In this document: piece after piece, positions 36,246 through 46,459 of the stretch
Layout of the letters: every line of letters begins with the position of its first letter
How positions within the stretch are numbered: the stretch's first letter is position 1
Assembly: GCA_947579665.1 (NCBI GenBank)
Contig: OX388345.1
Coordinates: 72,965,454-73,029,453 of the forward strand
Direction of reading: 5' to 3'
Length of the DNA: 64,000 nucleotides
Source: Sympetrum striolatum
Lineage: Eukaryota > Arthropoda > Insecta > Odonata > Libellulidae
Made by a program: the position numbers and the translations under genes
The notes under the pieces: model-generated
What the model was told of the DNA's origin: nothing
Databases searched by the model: none
The model's input: the letters and a program-made list of their open reading frames with translations, nothing else

Positions 36246-36299
36246 ATAAAAATAATTCAAATGCGTACTTCGTATTTTCCACAAATTTATTTTAAAAAC

Positions 36300-36329
36300 G
36301 ACGGTTTCGACCATGGCGGTCATCCTCAG
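36300..36329 (-). ncRNA. Hammerhead-ribozyme-like motif, copy B
   Basis: The minus strand reads CTGAGGA, a GACC...GGTC helix, GAAAC, C, GTC. Both core boxes are intact. The helix III loop is one base shorter than in copies A and D. Confidence 0.55.
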
Positions 36330-36461
36330 GTACACAATATTAAAATGAGAGTATTTATAATGTGCTAATCAGTTTTGAAGGGAGGGAAAGGAGAGGGGAG
36401 AGGTCATGGTAGGTTAAGTCGTTGGTCAGTATAAATTCTCTCATTTTAAGATATAGAGTAC

Positions 36462-36491
36462 CTTACGATGACCGTCATGGTCGAAACCGTC
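36462..36491 (+). ncRNA. Hammerhead-ribozyme-like motif, copy C
   Basis: The mirror copy of B on the plus strand. It has CTTACGA in place of CTGANGA, then GACC...GGTC, GAAAC, C, GTC. The mutated first box predicts loss of self-cleavage. Confidence 0.5.
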
Positions 36492-36579
36492 GTTTTTAAA
36501 ATAAATTTGGGGAAACTACGAAGTACATATTTGAATTATTTTAGATGGCGTTCCACAATATTAGGCCAGAACACCTGAA

Positions 36580-36715
36580 ATTTATTTGTAATTAGATGTA
36601 AGAGGTACTGCCTTCGGAAGGTTTTGGGGGTTTTTCTCCCGACTAGGGTTGCAGGAATGACTACCACCTGGCCTGGTGCCAATTTGTAGTCCTAAAGAAT
36701 AAATAAATAAAAGGC
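36580..36715 (+). mobile_element. Retroelement-like 3' tail with (AATA)n
   Basis: GGTTTTGGGGGTTTTTCTCC, ACCTGGCCTGGTGCC and TTTGTAGTCCTAAAG precede an AATA run (about 36696-36710). A unique 3' UTR plus short simple repeat suggests a LINE end of a family different from the TTA-tailed copies. Confidence 0.35.
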
Positions 36716-37160
36716 TACGTTCTTCAGTTGAGGTTATACGCTATATTTGCCGGTGTACGTTATGAATCTCATGGTTTATTCGATGTGGGAAGGAGTAACT
36801 TTGTGGAGAGCAATTAGATCCAGCACCTGAAGATGCTCCATCGGAAGCGAAACATTTGATTACATAGTTTACGTCGAATACTATTGTTCACAGAGTACGT
36901 TATACAGTTTACGGTGTACGTTATCCCATTTACTGTGCACGTTATAAAGTCTACTTGTGTACGTTACATAAACAACAGTGGAAATTATTTAATTAGCAGC
37001 GCGCGATATCGTATATACGGTTTACCTTCTATAATTAACAGCGACCTTTATAAAATTAACGCGACACGTTATACCTTTTACGGTGTACGTTAGTCGTGTC
37101 ACGGTCCACGTCATACAGTTTACGTGGTTCGTATATATTAACGGTGTACGTATAGTCGGG
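36715..37160 (+). repeat. Degenerate short tandem array (GTACGTTATACAGTTTACG)
   Basis: The phrase GTACGTTAT or close variants occurs near 36758, 36896, 36917, 36940, 36960 and 37086, and further variants end near 37150. It alternates with AGTTTACGG-type segments at a spacing of roughly 20-25 bases. The frame 36884-37093 is simply the repeat translated. Confidence 0.7.
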
Positions 37161-39225
37161 GAATCTTCAAATCGGTACTTGCACCAAACATTGATACTTA
37201 ATAACTGCTTCTTAAATTAGGAAACCATAATTTTAAATTATATGCCTCCCGGTACATATATAAGGGCTAGCTCAAATAAAAAAGCAGTTAGAATGAACAA
37301 AAAGCTAAGGCAACGCTATCAAACATCAGAATTAACATTACTTCTCCAAAAACAAAAAATATCAAACTCGTCTCCGCCATTTATGCTATAATTATCAATA
37401 GTTACAATCCATTAGCATCTATGCAGCCTATATTTCTTGTACGTTTCAAATTCTTAAATCCTCCGCGGTGACATCTACCGATCGCTCCTCGTAATGCACT
37501 ACTTGTCTGTACCACTTTCCTTCTTTGGTCCCATCCATTAAAGCTCTGCAGTAAACAATCGCGCCTCAATACGAGCACGTTCAGTCTTCTTCTATTTGTC
37601 GGTGTCATCTCTGGTCTCATTTCTTCATACACAATAAGTACTTGTCATCGAGTGGATACATTTTATTATCATCATCCAAATGTATCGCCATTAATCTTCT
37701 TCTTACGAGAATGTTACCATTCAATATACGTTCCTTTAGAAGGGTAACCTCCATTACGACATTTAGACCTTGTATTGCTGTTTAACTTTCATACCTGTGG
37801 GTCATTGAGTGACATGATGGAGAGCTTAAGAGATTTCCTTATGGGATACCTACTGTCAAAAATTCGATCGTAGCAGTCATTTAAATGGACACACAAGGAA
37901 CGGTCATAGTCTAATATCAAAAGAAGTATGTCAAACATCTAAAATATATGTTATATCCTATATTCCTAGGATGATATAATATGCAATTCTGAATCTGATT
38001 AAAAATCGATATGTGAAAGCATAACTTTGTGGAAAGCCATAATATTAATTTAAAAAATCTTTTTAAATCCTGAAAATTACAAAGCTTTTTTAATTATTAT
38101 GAATTCAATATATTAATTAAAATCCTGAGTAAATGATGTTTTAAGAAGTAATTATTATATGCTGATGAACGATATTTAGCGAAAATATGAATTTTTGTAT
38201 TAAACTTCTACAAAACTACGAATTTTCAACGGAGTTGGCAACTTTTACAAAGTTTTTTTTTATATAACTCACTAAGCAGAAAACCGCAATTGTTTTGTTA
38301 TGATTGCAACAAACAGTCGTCAACGTCATGGCAAAGGAAAATATGCAATAAAGAGCAAAATTTCTCTACCCTAAAATTAAACATTTCAAAGTTACGGATC
38401 ATTATGACCAAATGAGAATCAAAACACATATTGATATCAAATACAAATTCAATCTCATTAAAAATTTTTGTAATGGTGTAATGGGCACCTCAAACAAGAA
38501 ATCAATTCAAGAAAATTAAGGCGTAGAAACAGAGTAGTCGACAAAGTAAGGATGAAACACGTTTTGAGCAGTTAATTTGCGGAAGACGGTATGAGATGTC
38601 TATTTCAGATACATTAAACACGATAAAACTAACCGGCTAAAGATAGCTCTAAAACTAAACAGCAGCCAAGTGGGAGGTGCTTGGTTATCGTGATTACAAT
38701 TTGAGCATTTAAAAACTAGTAAATATCAAAATGTGAAATATATATATGCGAACCTTTACGGTCCCTTTTTGCGATGAAAAAAATTAACGTAAGTCTTGGT
38801 TTACCGAAATTTGATGTGAAATAAAATAATTACGGAATATTTAAGGAAATTCACTATTGACTCTCTAAAATTATTTAAAAAGGCGTTTAATATATTTTTA
38901 ACATTCACAATTATTTCGATAAGAAAAACAATTAAGACTTCATTTGATGCAACTATTTCTATGTGCTACGTCTACTTACGGAAATCTTCTAAACTTTGAT
39001 ACGCCCCTTTACTCAATTTCGAAATCAGTAATGGCTGAAAAGAAATATCGCATCGCTCAGCTGTCGTGGAACCGAAACTAACAGAGCCATATGCCATCAA
39101 AATTATCTTTGAAGATACTGATGACATTTCATCGCGTGTATGTTTTAAACTTCCTCTGGAATGAATTCAACGTGAGCGGATGAAAATTCTAGATTGATCC
39201 TCTCATTGTCTCGCGTATACGGCGG
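37160..39225. other. AT-rich noncoding sequence
   Basis: No exon recognised. The minus frame 37632-37402 is basic with no known domain. Confidence 0.5.
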
Positions 39226-39480
39226 GACACAGACTCCCCCTTATCTCTTCGATCGAGAGAGAGAGAGACGGAGAGCGGATGAAAAATGCGACCTTATGGG
39301 TTAATTTGCATAATTAGAGGAAGGCGAGCATTCGTGTGTCGTTGCGACTCGGTGAGATTAATAACCACGCACTTGAGAACTAATGGAACGAAGCAAAACA
39401 CGGCGAAATCAACAGGCGAAGGATCGGACCGAGAAGAATAGCCTCGCGTGGGAGGATGATTGCTAGAAGGGCAATAAAAG
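39225..39480. promoter_or_regulatory. Putative regulatory element with octamer site
   Basis: A compact GC-richer block holds a GA run (about 39250), the POU octamer ATTTGCAT (about 39303) and TAATTAG immediately after it. These are classic POU/homeodomain recognition motifs. No coding frame of note. It lies about 4 kb downstream of the last netrin exon seen, probably in an intron. Confidence 0.3.
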
Positions 39481-39739
39481 AAGCGGAAGATAACCAGTTC
39501 GATAAAGATCGAGCAGAGTTAGGAATGGATCCCCAGATCGCTTCCTCGAATTCATTCAGACTCAGAGAGTCTTCAAAATATACATTCAACCGACTCAACT
39601 CAATGGTGATCGTTTTACTTCGTCTATGCTCCAGAAAGGGCTGCCGGATAACCAATATTTCGGTATTTCAGATTCTATCAACATCCATACGAGGGATTGT
39701 CCATCCACTAGTCATTCCAAATAATGAAGAGATACTTCG

Positions 39740-39865
39740 TACTTTACCACAGAAAATTTATTTTGCGACCGGTTTCATAAGCGAGCTTACATCTTCAGGC
39801 CTGAAGAGCCTGTTTTCATTCAGCAAATGGCTTTCCACGAAGTCACGCCTTCTCATATCGATTAT
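39740..39865 (-). mobile_element. Hammerhead-family repeat, copy D
   Basis: CCACAGAAAATTTATTTTGC matches the sequence past the cleavage site in copies A and B (AATAAAT...TGTGG in complement). The distal part CCACGAAGTCACGC also occurs near 10778. The motif itself is at 39767-39798. Confidence 0.6.
39767..39798 (-). ncRNA. Hammerhead-ribozyme-like motif, copy D
   Basis: The minus strand reads CTGAAGA, a TAAGC..GCTTA helix, GAAAC, CG, GTC. Bases before CTGAAGA (GGC) pair with those after GTC (GC), giving a short helix I. Confidence 0.6.
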
Positions 39866-40146
39866 ATAAATGAAGAGATACATTCTTTCATTTTTAGTAT
39901 TATTAGAATAAATCTCTATGTTTTTTTATGTGCAACGTGAATATGAAATTGATAAATTTTGTTGAAGCATTCTTAGCTTTGCTCCTACAAAAGCATCTGT
40001 CTGGCTTGCTTGCTCTAGTTTAATATTAGTTGCTTGAATTGTGAATTACATTTCCGTTGAACTTCATTTTTGTTTGTTGCTTTAGCTGTTAAACATTCAT
40101 GATTTGTAAATTTTGTAAAGAAAAACAAAATTATTTATAAAAAATA

Positions 40147-40255
40147 GTTAAGTGGGTATCACGTTCGGCTTCGGCGACAGCGGTCCCGGGTTCGATTTCC
40201 AGAGGGTGCGACTTTGACTATGACTTATTCCGAAGCATTTTCAACAATACTACAA
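40147..40255 (+). repeat. SINE-A copy 2
   Basis: Head TTAAGTGGGTATCACG with B box GGGTTCGATTTCC, then TTCCGAAGCATTTTCAACAA and TACTAC, matching the family core. Confidence 0.6.
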
Positions 40256-40639
40256 CTTTACTTATGGCCCAGGATTTCACATAGGAATGTATTCCATTGT
40301 AGAGAGATGTTGTTTTAGTTTCTCAGGTCTTAGGAGGTATATAAACAAAAATAATATCTGGAAGCATTCTACGAGAATTAATCACTTCAAATGGATATAC
40401 CGCCTTCTCTCTAAATGGCCTAACCTAGCTCAGTATGGGTGATAAGAATTAGCTCATTATCTGAAGGATTTCGAGATTTGTAAAAGAAAATGCGTTAACT
40501 TTCGATAAGGCCTTTCTTCATTTATGCAACCGAATATTTCCTAATGGAAGTTTTAGTAATAACAATTCTCCGCTTAATTGAAAATATTCGATCCGTTATT
40601 ATTTTCCACAGTTATACTGTTTGAAATTTCAAATTTGCT

Positions 40640-41215
40640 CAATTTATTGTTTGATATTCATTAAGAGTAACTAAAAGAGCCATGCAGTACCCACCATGCA
40701 CCCAATTAGCAATCCTTCACTCGGTACGATGCTTTTAATTCGTCATTATTTTGCAGATTTAAGCTGTTTTTAAAGTCAAACGTTTTCATTTAATTATTCG
40801 ACATTTATTTACAGTAACGGAAAGAATTAAGTACCTATCATGTACCCATAAAATAACTCCCCGAACAACCTTCATGTAAATCTTGGCCCTTTAACTAAAA
40901 GGAAATATTAATTATTTGATATATATGTTTACAGCAACTAAAAGAGCCACACAGTATGCATTATGCACCCAGCTTCTTTAATTCGACACGAAAATTTTAA
41001 TTTGTCATTATTTTACAGATTTATACTGTTTTTGAATTCATACCCCCCGCCGCACGCCGAAAGGCGGCTTCCAGGGTTCTTACATACACATAGACATACG
41101 TTTTCATTCGACATATATTTACAGCAGCTGAAAGAATTAAGTTCCCATCATGTACCCATAAAAATAACACCCTGAACAATCTTCATGCAAATCAAGGCCC
41201 TTTAATTAAAAGGAA
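40640..41215 (+). repeat. Tandem array, half-unit about 140 bp
   Basis: Four half-units alternate in two types. Type 1 (about 40660 and 40930) has AACTAAAAGAGCCA and GCACCCA. Type 2 (about 40812 and 41118) has GAAAGAATTAAGT, CATGTACCCATAAAA and CTTCATG. The full period is about 270-305 bases. The second full unit carries about 45 extra GC-rich bases (CGCCGCACGCCGAAAGGCGG near 41048). Confidence 0.75.
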
Positions 41216-42719
41216 AGGTGATAGCTGTGATCTCAAAAATAATTCGCAAGGTTGAATCAAACCCCCGTTATGTTCTCTTTTGAATTAACATGAAGAATGC
41301 AAGTGGGCTGCAGGGATTACGGGGGTTGGATGCCTCCGATGAAGAGAAGCCTTTCATACCGACGGTAATGACAGTTTTATTCATCGAAGTGGCGCGAGAA
41401 AATGGTAATAACACGCCCAACTGGAAGGAGGCGGATGAGGATTTTATTTGGAGGAAAAGAGAGAATTATTTGTGGGCAGGAAAGTTATGGGAGACTTAAG
41501 GCGTAGTGGAACGCATTTGGGGGGACAAGTGAGGAATGTAATTTCGGCGAATATTCGAGACGCAACGAGTCTCTCTTGGGATTCTGGAACCGAAAACATT
41601 CCGTAGAGTAATTTTTAGCGCGGACTTACGGCGGCTGGCCTCTCTGCTGAGGTTTTAAATTGGTCCGAAAGATGGGAATTTTTACTGCTACGAATTCCAC
41701 GTTTTTTTACTGCTTGAATGCGTCATATTTAAAATACTACATGGAACAGTATTAATATCAATTCAATATAATAGACTAAACATGGGATTTGATATTATTT
41801 ATAACATATATTGTGTTAAAGCAAGGTATATTCCGAAAATTTATACCTATATAGAAGCCTGCGGTTGATTTAGAAACCTCACCAATGATTAGGGGATATA
41901 ATTCTAATTAATTTGGTGACATACAGCTTAAGCAATTTAAAATAAGTCAAAATAAAAAAAATAATTCATAATTCAAAATGTATTATTTAAAATATTTTGT
42001 AAATTTATTTTGTAAATATTTTGATTATTTCTTTCGCTAATATTTTGATTTTATTTCTTTTGTTAACATTTTATATTCATATTTCATGTTAACTCATCAT
42101 TCATTAAATGTTAATACCATAAAGAAATAAGAAGAGCAACTTTATATAAAACTACAAATGCTCGTATCACTCCATGATAATCATAAATAAGGAGAAATGC
42201 AACGTTTAGAAACTTCCGAGGAGGAACGAACGGTCTGACAGGACCGGAAAGGAAACCAGGGAACTTGTCAAAAGATGACAAAATAAAATCAGCTCGAATG
42301 GAATGCTCAGGTGATCTCATACGAGTCTTGCATAGAGAAGAGGTACGAATAACACATAATATGTACAGTTAGTTGCAAAAAGAATGATCATTTTATGTTA
42401 CGGGCCCTGAATTATATCCTACTGATTCGGCAACCACTCGTACAACAACAAATGTGGCAACCCTGTACTATGAGGCCTCGTAAGAAACTATTAGGCAGGA
42501 TATAAAACCATCAAACTGCATGAAGATAGGGTATAATTGATTTTATTGGTTCCCGACAACTGAGCACATGCAACACAATGCATGAAAGTAGTTTCACATC
42601 TAAATTTTACAGGGGAAAACGAATTTTAGCCATATAACTTCTATTATCGTATGTATATACAAATTTTATTTCTTTTGATTTATTAAGTATAGTCTTGTTT
42701 AACCACCTCCTACCACCAA
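41216..42719. other. Noncoding; GC-richer at 41290-41650
   Basis: A frame at 41290-41499 (about 69 codons) shows no known domain. The rest is AT-rich, and 41940-42110 is nearly all A/T. Confidence 0.45.
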
Positions 42720-42791
42720 GGTTCCATGGTGTAATGGTTAGCACTCTGGACTCTGAATCCAGCGATCCGAGTTCAAATCTCGGTGGAACCT
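42720..42791 (+). tRNA. tRNA-Gln (anticodon CTG)
   Basis: A complete 72-nt cloverleaf. GGTTCCA pairs with TGGAACC. The D arm is GTAATGGTTA. The anticodon stem CTGGA/TCCAG has loop CTCTGAA (CTG). The T arm is CCGAG-TTCAAAT-CTCGG, and the discriminator is T. A TTTT terminator follows at about 42796. It lies on the strand opposite to netrin, downstream of its last visible exon. It reads CAG codons. Confidence 0.95.
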
Positions 42792-43032
42792 ATAATTTTG
42801 TTCCTACTACAATACTCTGATGAATGGGATATTTTCATTTGCCATGTGGTACAGGATAGAGAAAAATGTATCTTTCATTTTCTTTTGTCGCAGACTTGAT
42901 CATGGCTTTGATGAAACGAAAGCTACGGAGGTTTGAGTGAGTAATTTAAAATAAAAACGTCTATACGCTTCAGCGAAGTAAAGGCCGCATTGGAAGCCCA
43001 AATAGGCCGTAGAGCTCCGTGTGCGGACTTTG

Positions 43033-43123
43033 GTGTCCCGGAGAATTACGTCTAAGACATTTGCGTCCCGGGCAATTGCGTCCCTAGGACATCTGCGTTC
43101 CGGAGAATTTCGTCCCGGGACAT
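43033..43123 (+). repeat. Degenerate tandem repeat (GCGTCCCGG-AATT)
   Basis: TGTCCCGGAGAATTACGTC, TGCGTCCCGGGCAATTGCG, TGCGTTCCGGAGAATTTCG and CGTCCCGGGACATT succeed each other at a spacing of about 16-32 bases. CpG-rich units in AT-rich surroundings. Confidence 0.7.
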
Positions 43124-43375
43124 TACTTTATACAGTTTAAATTTTAGGTTTAGCTGATAAAACAGAGAACGCTGAATCTTAAGATATATTCCTGGAAATG
43201 TCAGAAAAATGAATGACGGAGCGATAAAATTGTCCGGGATGTGAATGTCATACAGCCGTAGAACCCTTTCCTCTGATATGGCATAAAGGTTCCTTAACAG
43301 AAGCATGGGAATGTTTCATCAAATGCCCATTGGAAATCGGGCTAGAGATTGCTAAGAAAGAAATGGATTACTTAC

Positions 43376-43554
43376 GTTTGCACTCGTGGGAGTCGTTCGC
43401 CGTGGCTCGTGCCCAGGGCGCGTCGTTATAGAAGGGCTGGCACTCGTTGCAGTCCGGTCCAGCGGTGTTGTGTTCGCACTTGCACACGCGCCTCGAATCC
43501 CCTCGAAATCCCGTGCTGCTCACGCACTCCGATGCGTGACCGTTACACTTGCAC
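43376..43554 (-). CDS. Net: Netrin, exon encoding laminin-type EGF module 1
   Basis: Secreted axon-guidance ligand of the extracellular matrix; known netrins bind DCC/Frazzled and UNC5 receptors. The exon supplies 59 codons plus one base at each end. It starts with [11 protein letters not shown], continues [20 protein letters not shown] and ends [16 protein letters not shown]. This is the cysteine spacing and wording of the first LE module of netrins. The acceptor is TTGCAG/GTGC and the donor is AAAC/GTAAGT. The first G completes an Arg codon begun by AG in the upstream exon (49844), so the phase fits. The downstream LE2, LE3 and NTR exons were not found, so they probably lie past a long intron. 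The netrin-G/laminin alternative is less likely given the match to HNTAGP and PW-x-RAT. Confidence 0.9.
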
Positions 43555-44336
43555 CTGCAAAGAGGAAAAGAGATCTCACGTTTTGATTCATCGGTGGAGA
43601 CTGCCTACAAAGCCAATCAACTGCGACTTGTGATGTAATATGAGGTATGAAAAGCGAAAAATAAGGGTTTCTAGCGGGCACTGATTTTTCTTCCTGTCGC
43701 TCATTGGCTGTTAATTAAGTCAATTAAGACCATGCTACTTAAATAATCACGTATTTATCAACAAAATATTAGTCTAATGACGTAATTCTTGCAATTATTT
43801 ACCCAATATATTTAACTATTCAGATCGGCATATAATTGATTGTTTTTCACAGTATATAGAACGATATATCTTAAACACCAATTGATTGATCTGGAACTAA
43901 AAATTACGATTTAATAAGTATTTAATTCATTGCTACCATTAATTAAGTTTAGGAATTTTGCTATGATTAAATGTATAAATATTTGAATATTAACAATGAC
44001 CTGATATTATGTCACATTATGATGTGAAAATTTATAATTATAAAAGTTACGATACCTAAAAATGAGATATTTTATGAACTAAAAGCTTCTAATTATTACA
44101 GATACGATAACCAAAGAGAAAGTCATCTAAGAATCCATTCCATAACACTCACTCAAGCCTTGTATACTCCGTTCTGTTAGGTTAATTTCTCTAGGCTAGA
44201 AACCTAAGCCTTGTAAATCACCAGAATAAATAATAAGTTCTTTAGCAGTGTATTGCGTTTATTCTAATTCTAAACAGAATAACAAAATGAAAACACGAAA
44301 ACATAGTTGATCTTTAATACTACTAAATACTACTTA

Positions 44337-44392
44337 AATTAAAGATAGATGTATACTTAATTAATTAATTGAGTATACATCTATCTTTAATT
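44337..44392. repeat. Perfect 21-bp inverted repeat
   Basis: AATTAAAGATAGATGTATACT and its exact complement flank 14 bases (TAATTAATTAATTG). It lies about 100 bases before the hAT insertion. Confidence 0.85.
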
Positions 44393-44720
44393 ATTTAATT
44401 ATGACTTTCCACAACATCATGGCCGCATCTATCGATTGCATAATTACTACTATTTGATGATGTGATGATTCCGTTTTAAGAGTTGTACATAAGCAATAGT
44501 GTTTCGGAAAAATCTCGTCTCGTCTCGATCTCGTCTCGATCTCGATCTCGGTTTTCGAGACGAGACCGAGATCGAGGGGGTTTTGGTCGAGGCCGAGATC
44601 GAGATGACTTTGAACGAGACCGAGATCGAGATCGAGCTGACCTTGAACGAGATCGAGATTTTTTGGTGAACAAGTTTCGTGATATCTTAGAAGTGCTACT
44701 CGTCAAGTTCTTTGGAAACT

Positions 44721-45089
44721 ATGAAGCGGCAACATTCAGGCAGTGATAAGAGTGCAAAAAGAAGTAAACGCGAAGCAGAAAATCTGTTAATTTCTCATGA
44801 CACTGATGAGAATTCTCCGGACATGGTGCTTCAGAAAAAAGTTACTTGGCAAACATTTTTCCGATATGAAAGTAAGAACAAGGAGCATTTCGCCACGTGT
44901 TTGTTATGTGAGCGAAAAGCCATTTCCCGTATAATCAAAAGGACTGGCGGAAATACCAAGGGCTTGTCAACTCATTTAGAACGGGAGCATAGTCGACAAT
45001 ACTTTCAAATGTTCCCCAGCCTGGAGAAGAAAGATCGGAACCAAAGTGTGCTGAATTTTACAGTGAGTATAATTTATTTAATGATTTAA
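44721..45089 (+). CDS. hAT transposase N-terminal part (BED zinc finger)
   Basis: Starts at ATG 44721 (MKRQHSGSDKSAKRSKREAE, a basic, probably nuclear-targeting start). A BED finger follows: VTWQTFFRYES, CLLCERK (the C-x2-C pair) and HLEREH (the H-x4-H pair), at about residues 40-92. BED fingers bind the transposon ends. After FPSLEKKDRNQSVLNFT the sequence ACA/GTGAGT at 45063 could be a splice donor. Otherwise the frame stops at 45089. A full hAT transposase would continue for some 500 more residues. Confidence 0.8.
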   Translation: MKRQHSGSDKSAKRSKREAENLLISHDTDENSPDMVLQKKVTWQTFFRYESKNKEHFATCLLCERKAISRIIKRTGGNTKGLSTHLEREHSRQYFQMFPSLEKKDRNQSVLNFTVSIIYLMI

Positions 45090-45238
45090 TGCTGTCCTAT
45101 TTACTAGAATATATCAGATTTACTGAGTGATGAAATGTCTTTGAATTCCAAGTTTGCTAAAATAGTATTGTTGAGTTCTCAAAACTCGAGTTAACTAAAA
45201 TATCAACATTCCTAAAAATACCACCAATATTCATGTGA

Positions 45239-46459
45239 ATGATCCAAGAGGGGATAAAATTTGACTTAGAGAATACAAACTTTCGATGCTTTTCTCATAT
45301 TATTAATCTAGGGGTCCAAGATATATTGAAAATATTGAATTTGTCGAACAGTTCAGACGAAAATCCGGACGATTCAGATCAGACAGACAATTCGGACAGT
45401 GACACTGATGAAGATGACGAAGAGTCAAACAAGTTTTCACAAATGATCTCAAAAATAAGAAATTCCTTCAGAAAAATTAGGAAATCGGACAATTTGACGG
45501 TTAGGTTAAAAAGTTTTTGTACTGCCACCAATACACAATATAAGAAACCAATTCTCGATGTCAGGACCAGGTGGAATAGTACGCATGACATGTTAGAGGT
45601 GGCCCATAAATTGAGAGTACCTTTGGACATGTTATGGATTGCAGATAGGGACTTAATGAAATTCCGCCTGTCAGATAGTGAATGGATTCGAGTAGAGATT
45701 ATAGTGAATTTTTTGAAAATTTTCAAATACGTTTCAACTACAATTGCAGCTGAAAAATATGTAACTCTGCCAATTGTAGTCCGAGCATTCAATTTACTAA
45801 TAGACAAACTAGAGGGGTTATGTAGTCAGTTAGATTCAAAACTTGATCGCAGTTCTGAGGACGAAATCCTTATTATTGCCTTGCAAGCGGGGAGAGACAA
45901 AATTTTAAAACATTATAAAAAAACAAACTGGATGTATTGCGTTGCCCTTATTCTGGACCCGAGATACAAGATCCAGGGGTTTGAAACGACCGCATGGGGA
46001 CAAGCATTGAGACTTCAATCCATAGATTTTTTCGAAAATATTTTTAAAAATTCTTACTTTAAAAGCAATGACGTGGATAGAAATGAAACTGAAACTGGTG
46101 AATCACTGGAAGACGATTTTGATCTCAATGCTTGTTTTCCCGTTGTTCAAACCGGGAACAAGACACTAGGTTGGCGTGATGAAGTTTCAAAATATTATGA
46201 AAGGCAACCAGCAGAGAAACAAATTGATATAGCTGCTTGGTGGAGCGCGAATCAAGAAGCCTTTCCTAATTTGTCAGCAATGGCAAAGGATGTTTTCAGC
46301 ATACAGGCAACGTCCGTTCCCGTCGAACGTCTTTTCTCGAATGCTTCACTAATTATGACTTCTCATAGATCGCGATTAAAATCTGAATCGTTGAGGGCAC
46401 TTTTATGTATTAATTCATGGATGAAAAGTAATTTGAAATCAGATATTTGTGATAAGTAA
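45239..46459 (+). pseudogene. hAT transposase C-terminal part
   Basis: A 406-codon frame. C17-x2-H20 with NLGV is the conserved motif just after the second catalytic region. LDVRTRWNSTHDML (106-119) and LDPRYKIQGF (239-248) are standard hAT signatures. The last 70 residues carry the dimerisation block (SVPVERLFSNASLIMTSHRS). A TGA sits directly before the first ATG, and the family's N-terminal RNase H segment with the first catalytic aspartates is missing between 45089 and 45239. An acidic stretch (residues 36-62) is unusual. AATAAA is at 46533-46538. Together with the N-terminal frame this is a transposase gene with an internal loss. Confidence 0.85.

Larger units (their letters stand above)
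36247..36542. mobile_element. Foldback element with inverted hammerhead-like motifs
   Basis: The left arm (36247-36359) and right arm (36431-36542) are reverse complements over about 112 bases with few mismatches, from AAATAATTCAAATGCG inward to AAAATGAGAG. Each arm carries the hammerhead-like core. The spacer is about 70 bases and purine-rich. It lacks coding capacity, so it must have been mobilised in trans or arisen by inverted duplication of a Penelope-type terminus. Confidence 0.75.

Noticed and set aside
36715..37160. CRISPR-like array
   Set aside because: Repeats are degenerate and irregularly spaced, without unique spacers of constant length, in a eukaryotic context.
1..43375. Remaining netrin exons (LE2, LE3, NTR)
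   Set aside because: Searched by eye on the minus strand for the expected cysteine-rich wording. No segment matched, so none is annotated.
44160..44250. Solo LTR suggested by AATAAATAA and promoter-like text
   Set aside because: No TG...CA boundaries or target duplication could be found.
44476..44746. RS/RD dipeptide-rich frames resembling SR proteins
   Set aside because: They translate the GATCGA subterminal array of the hAT element on both strands.
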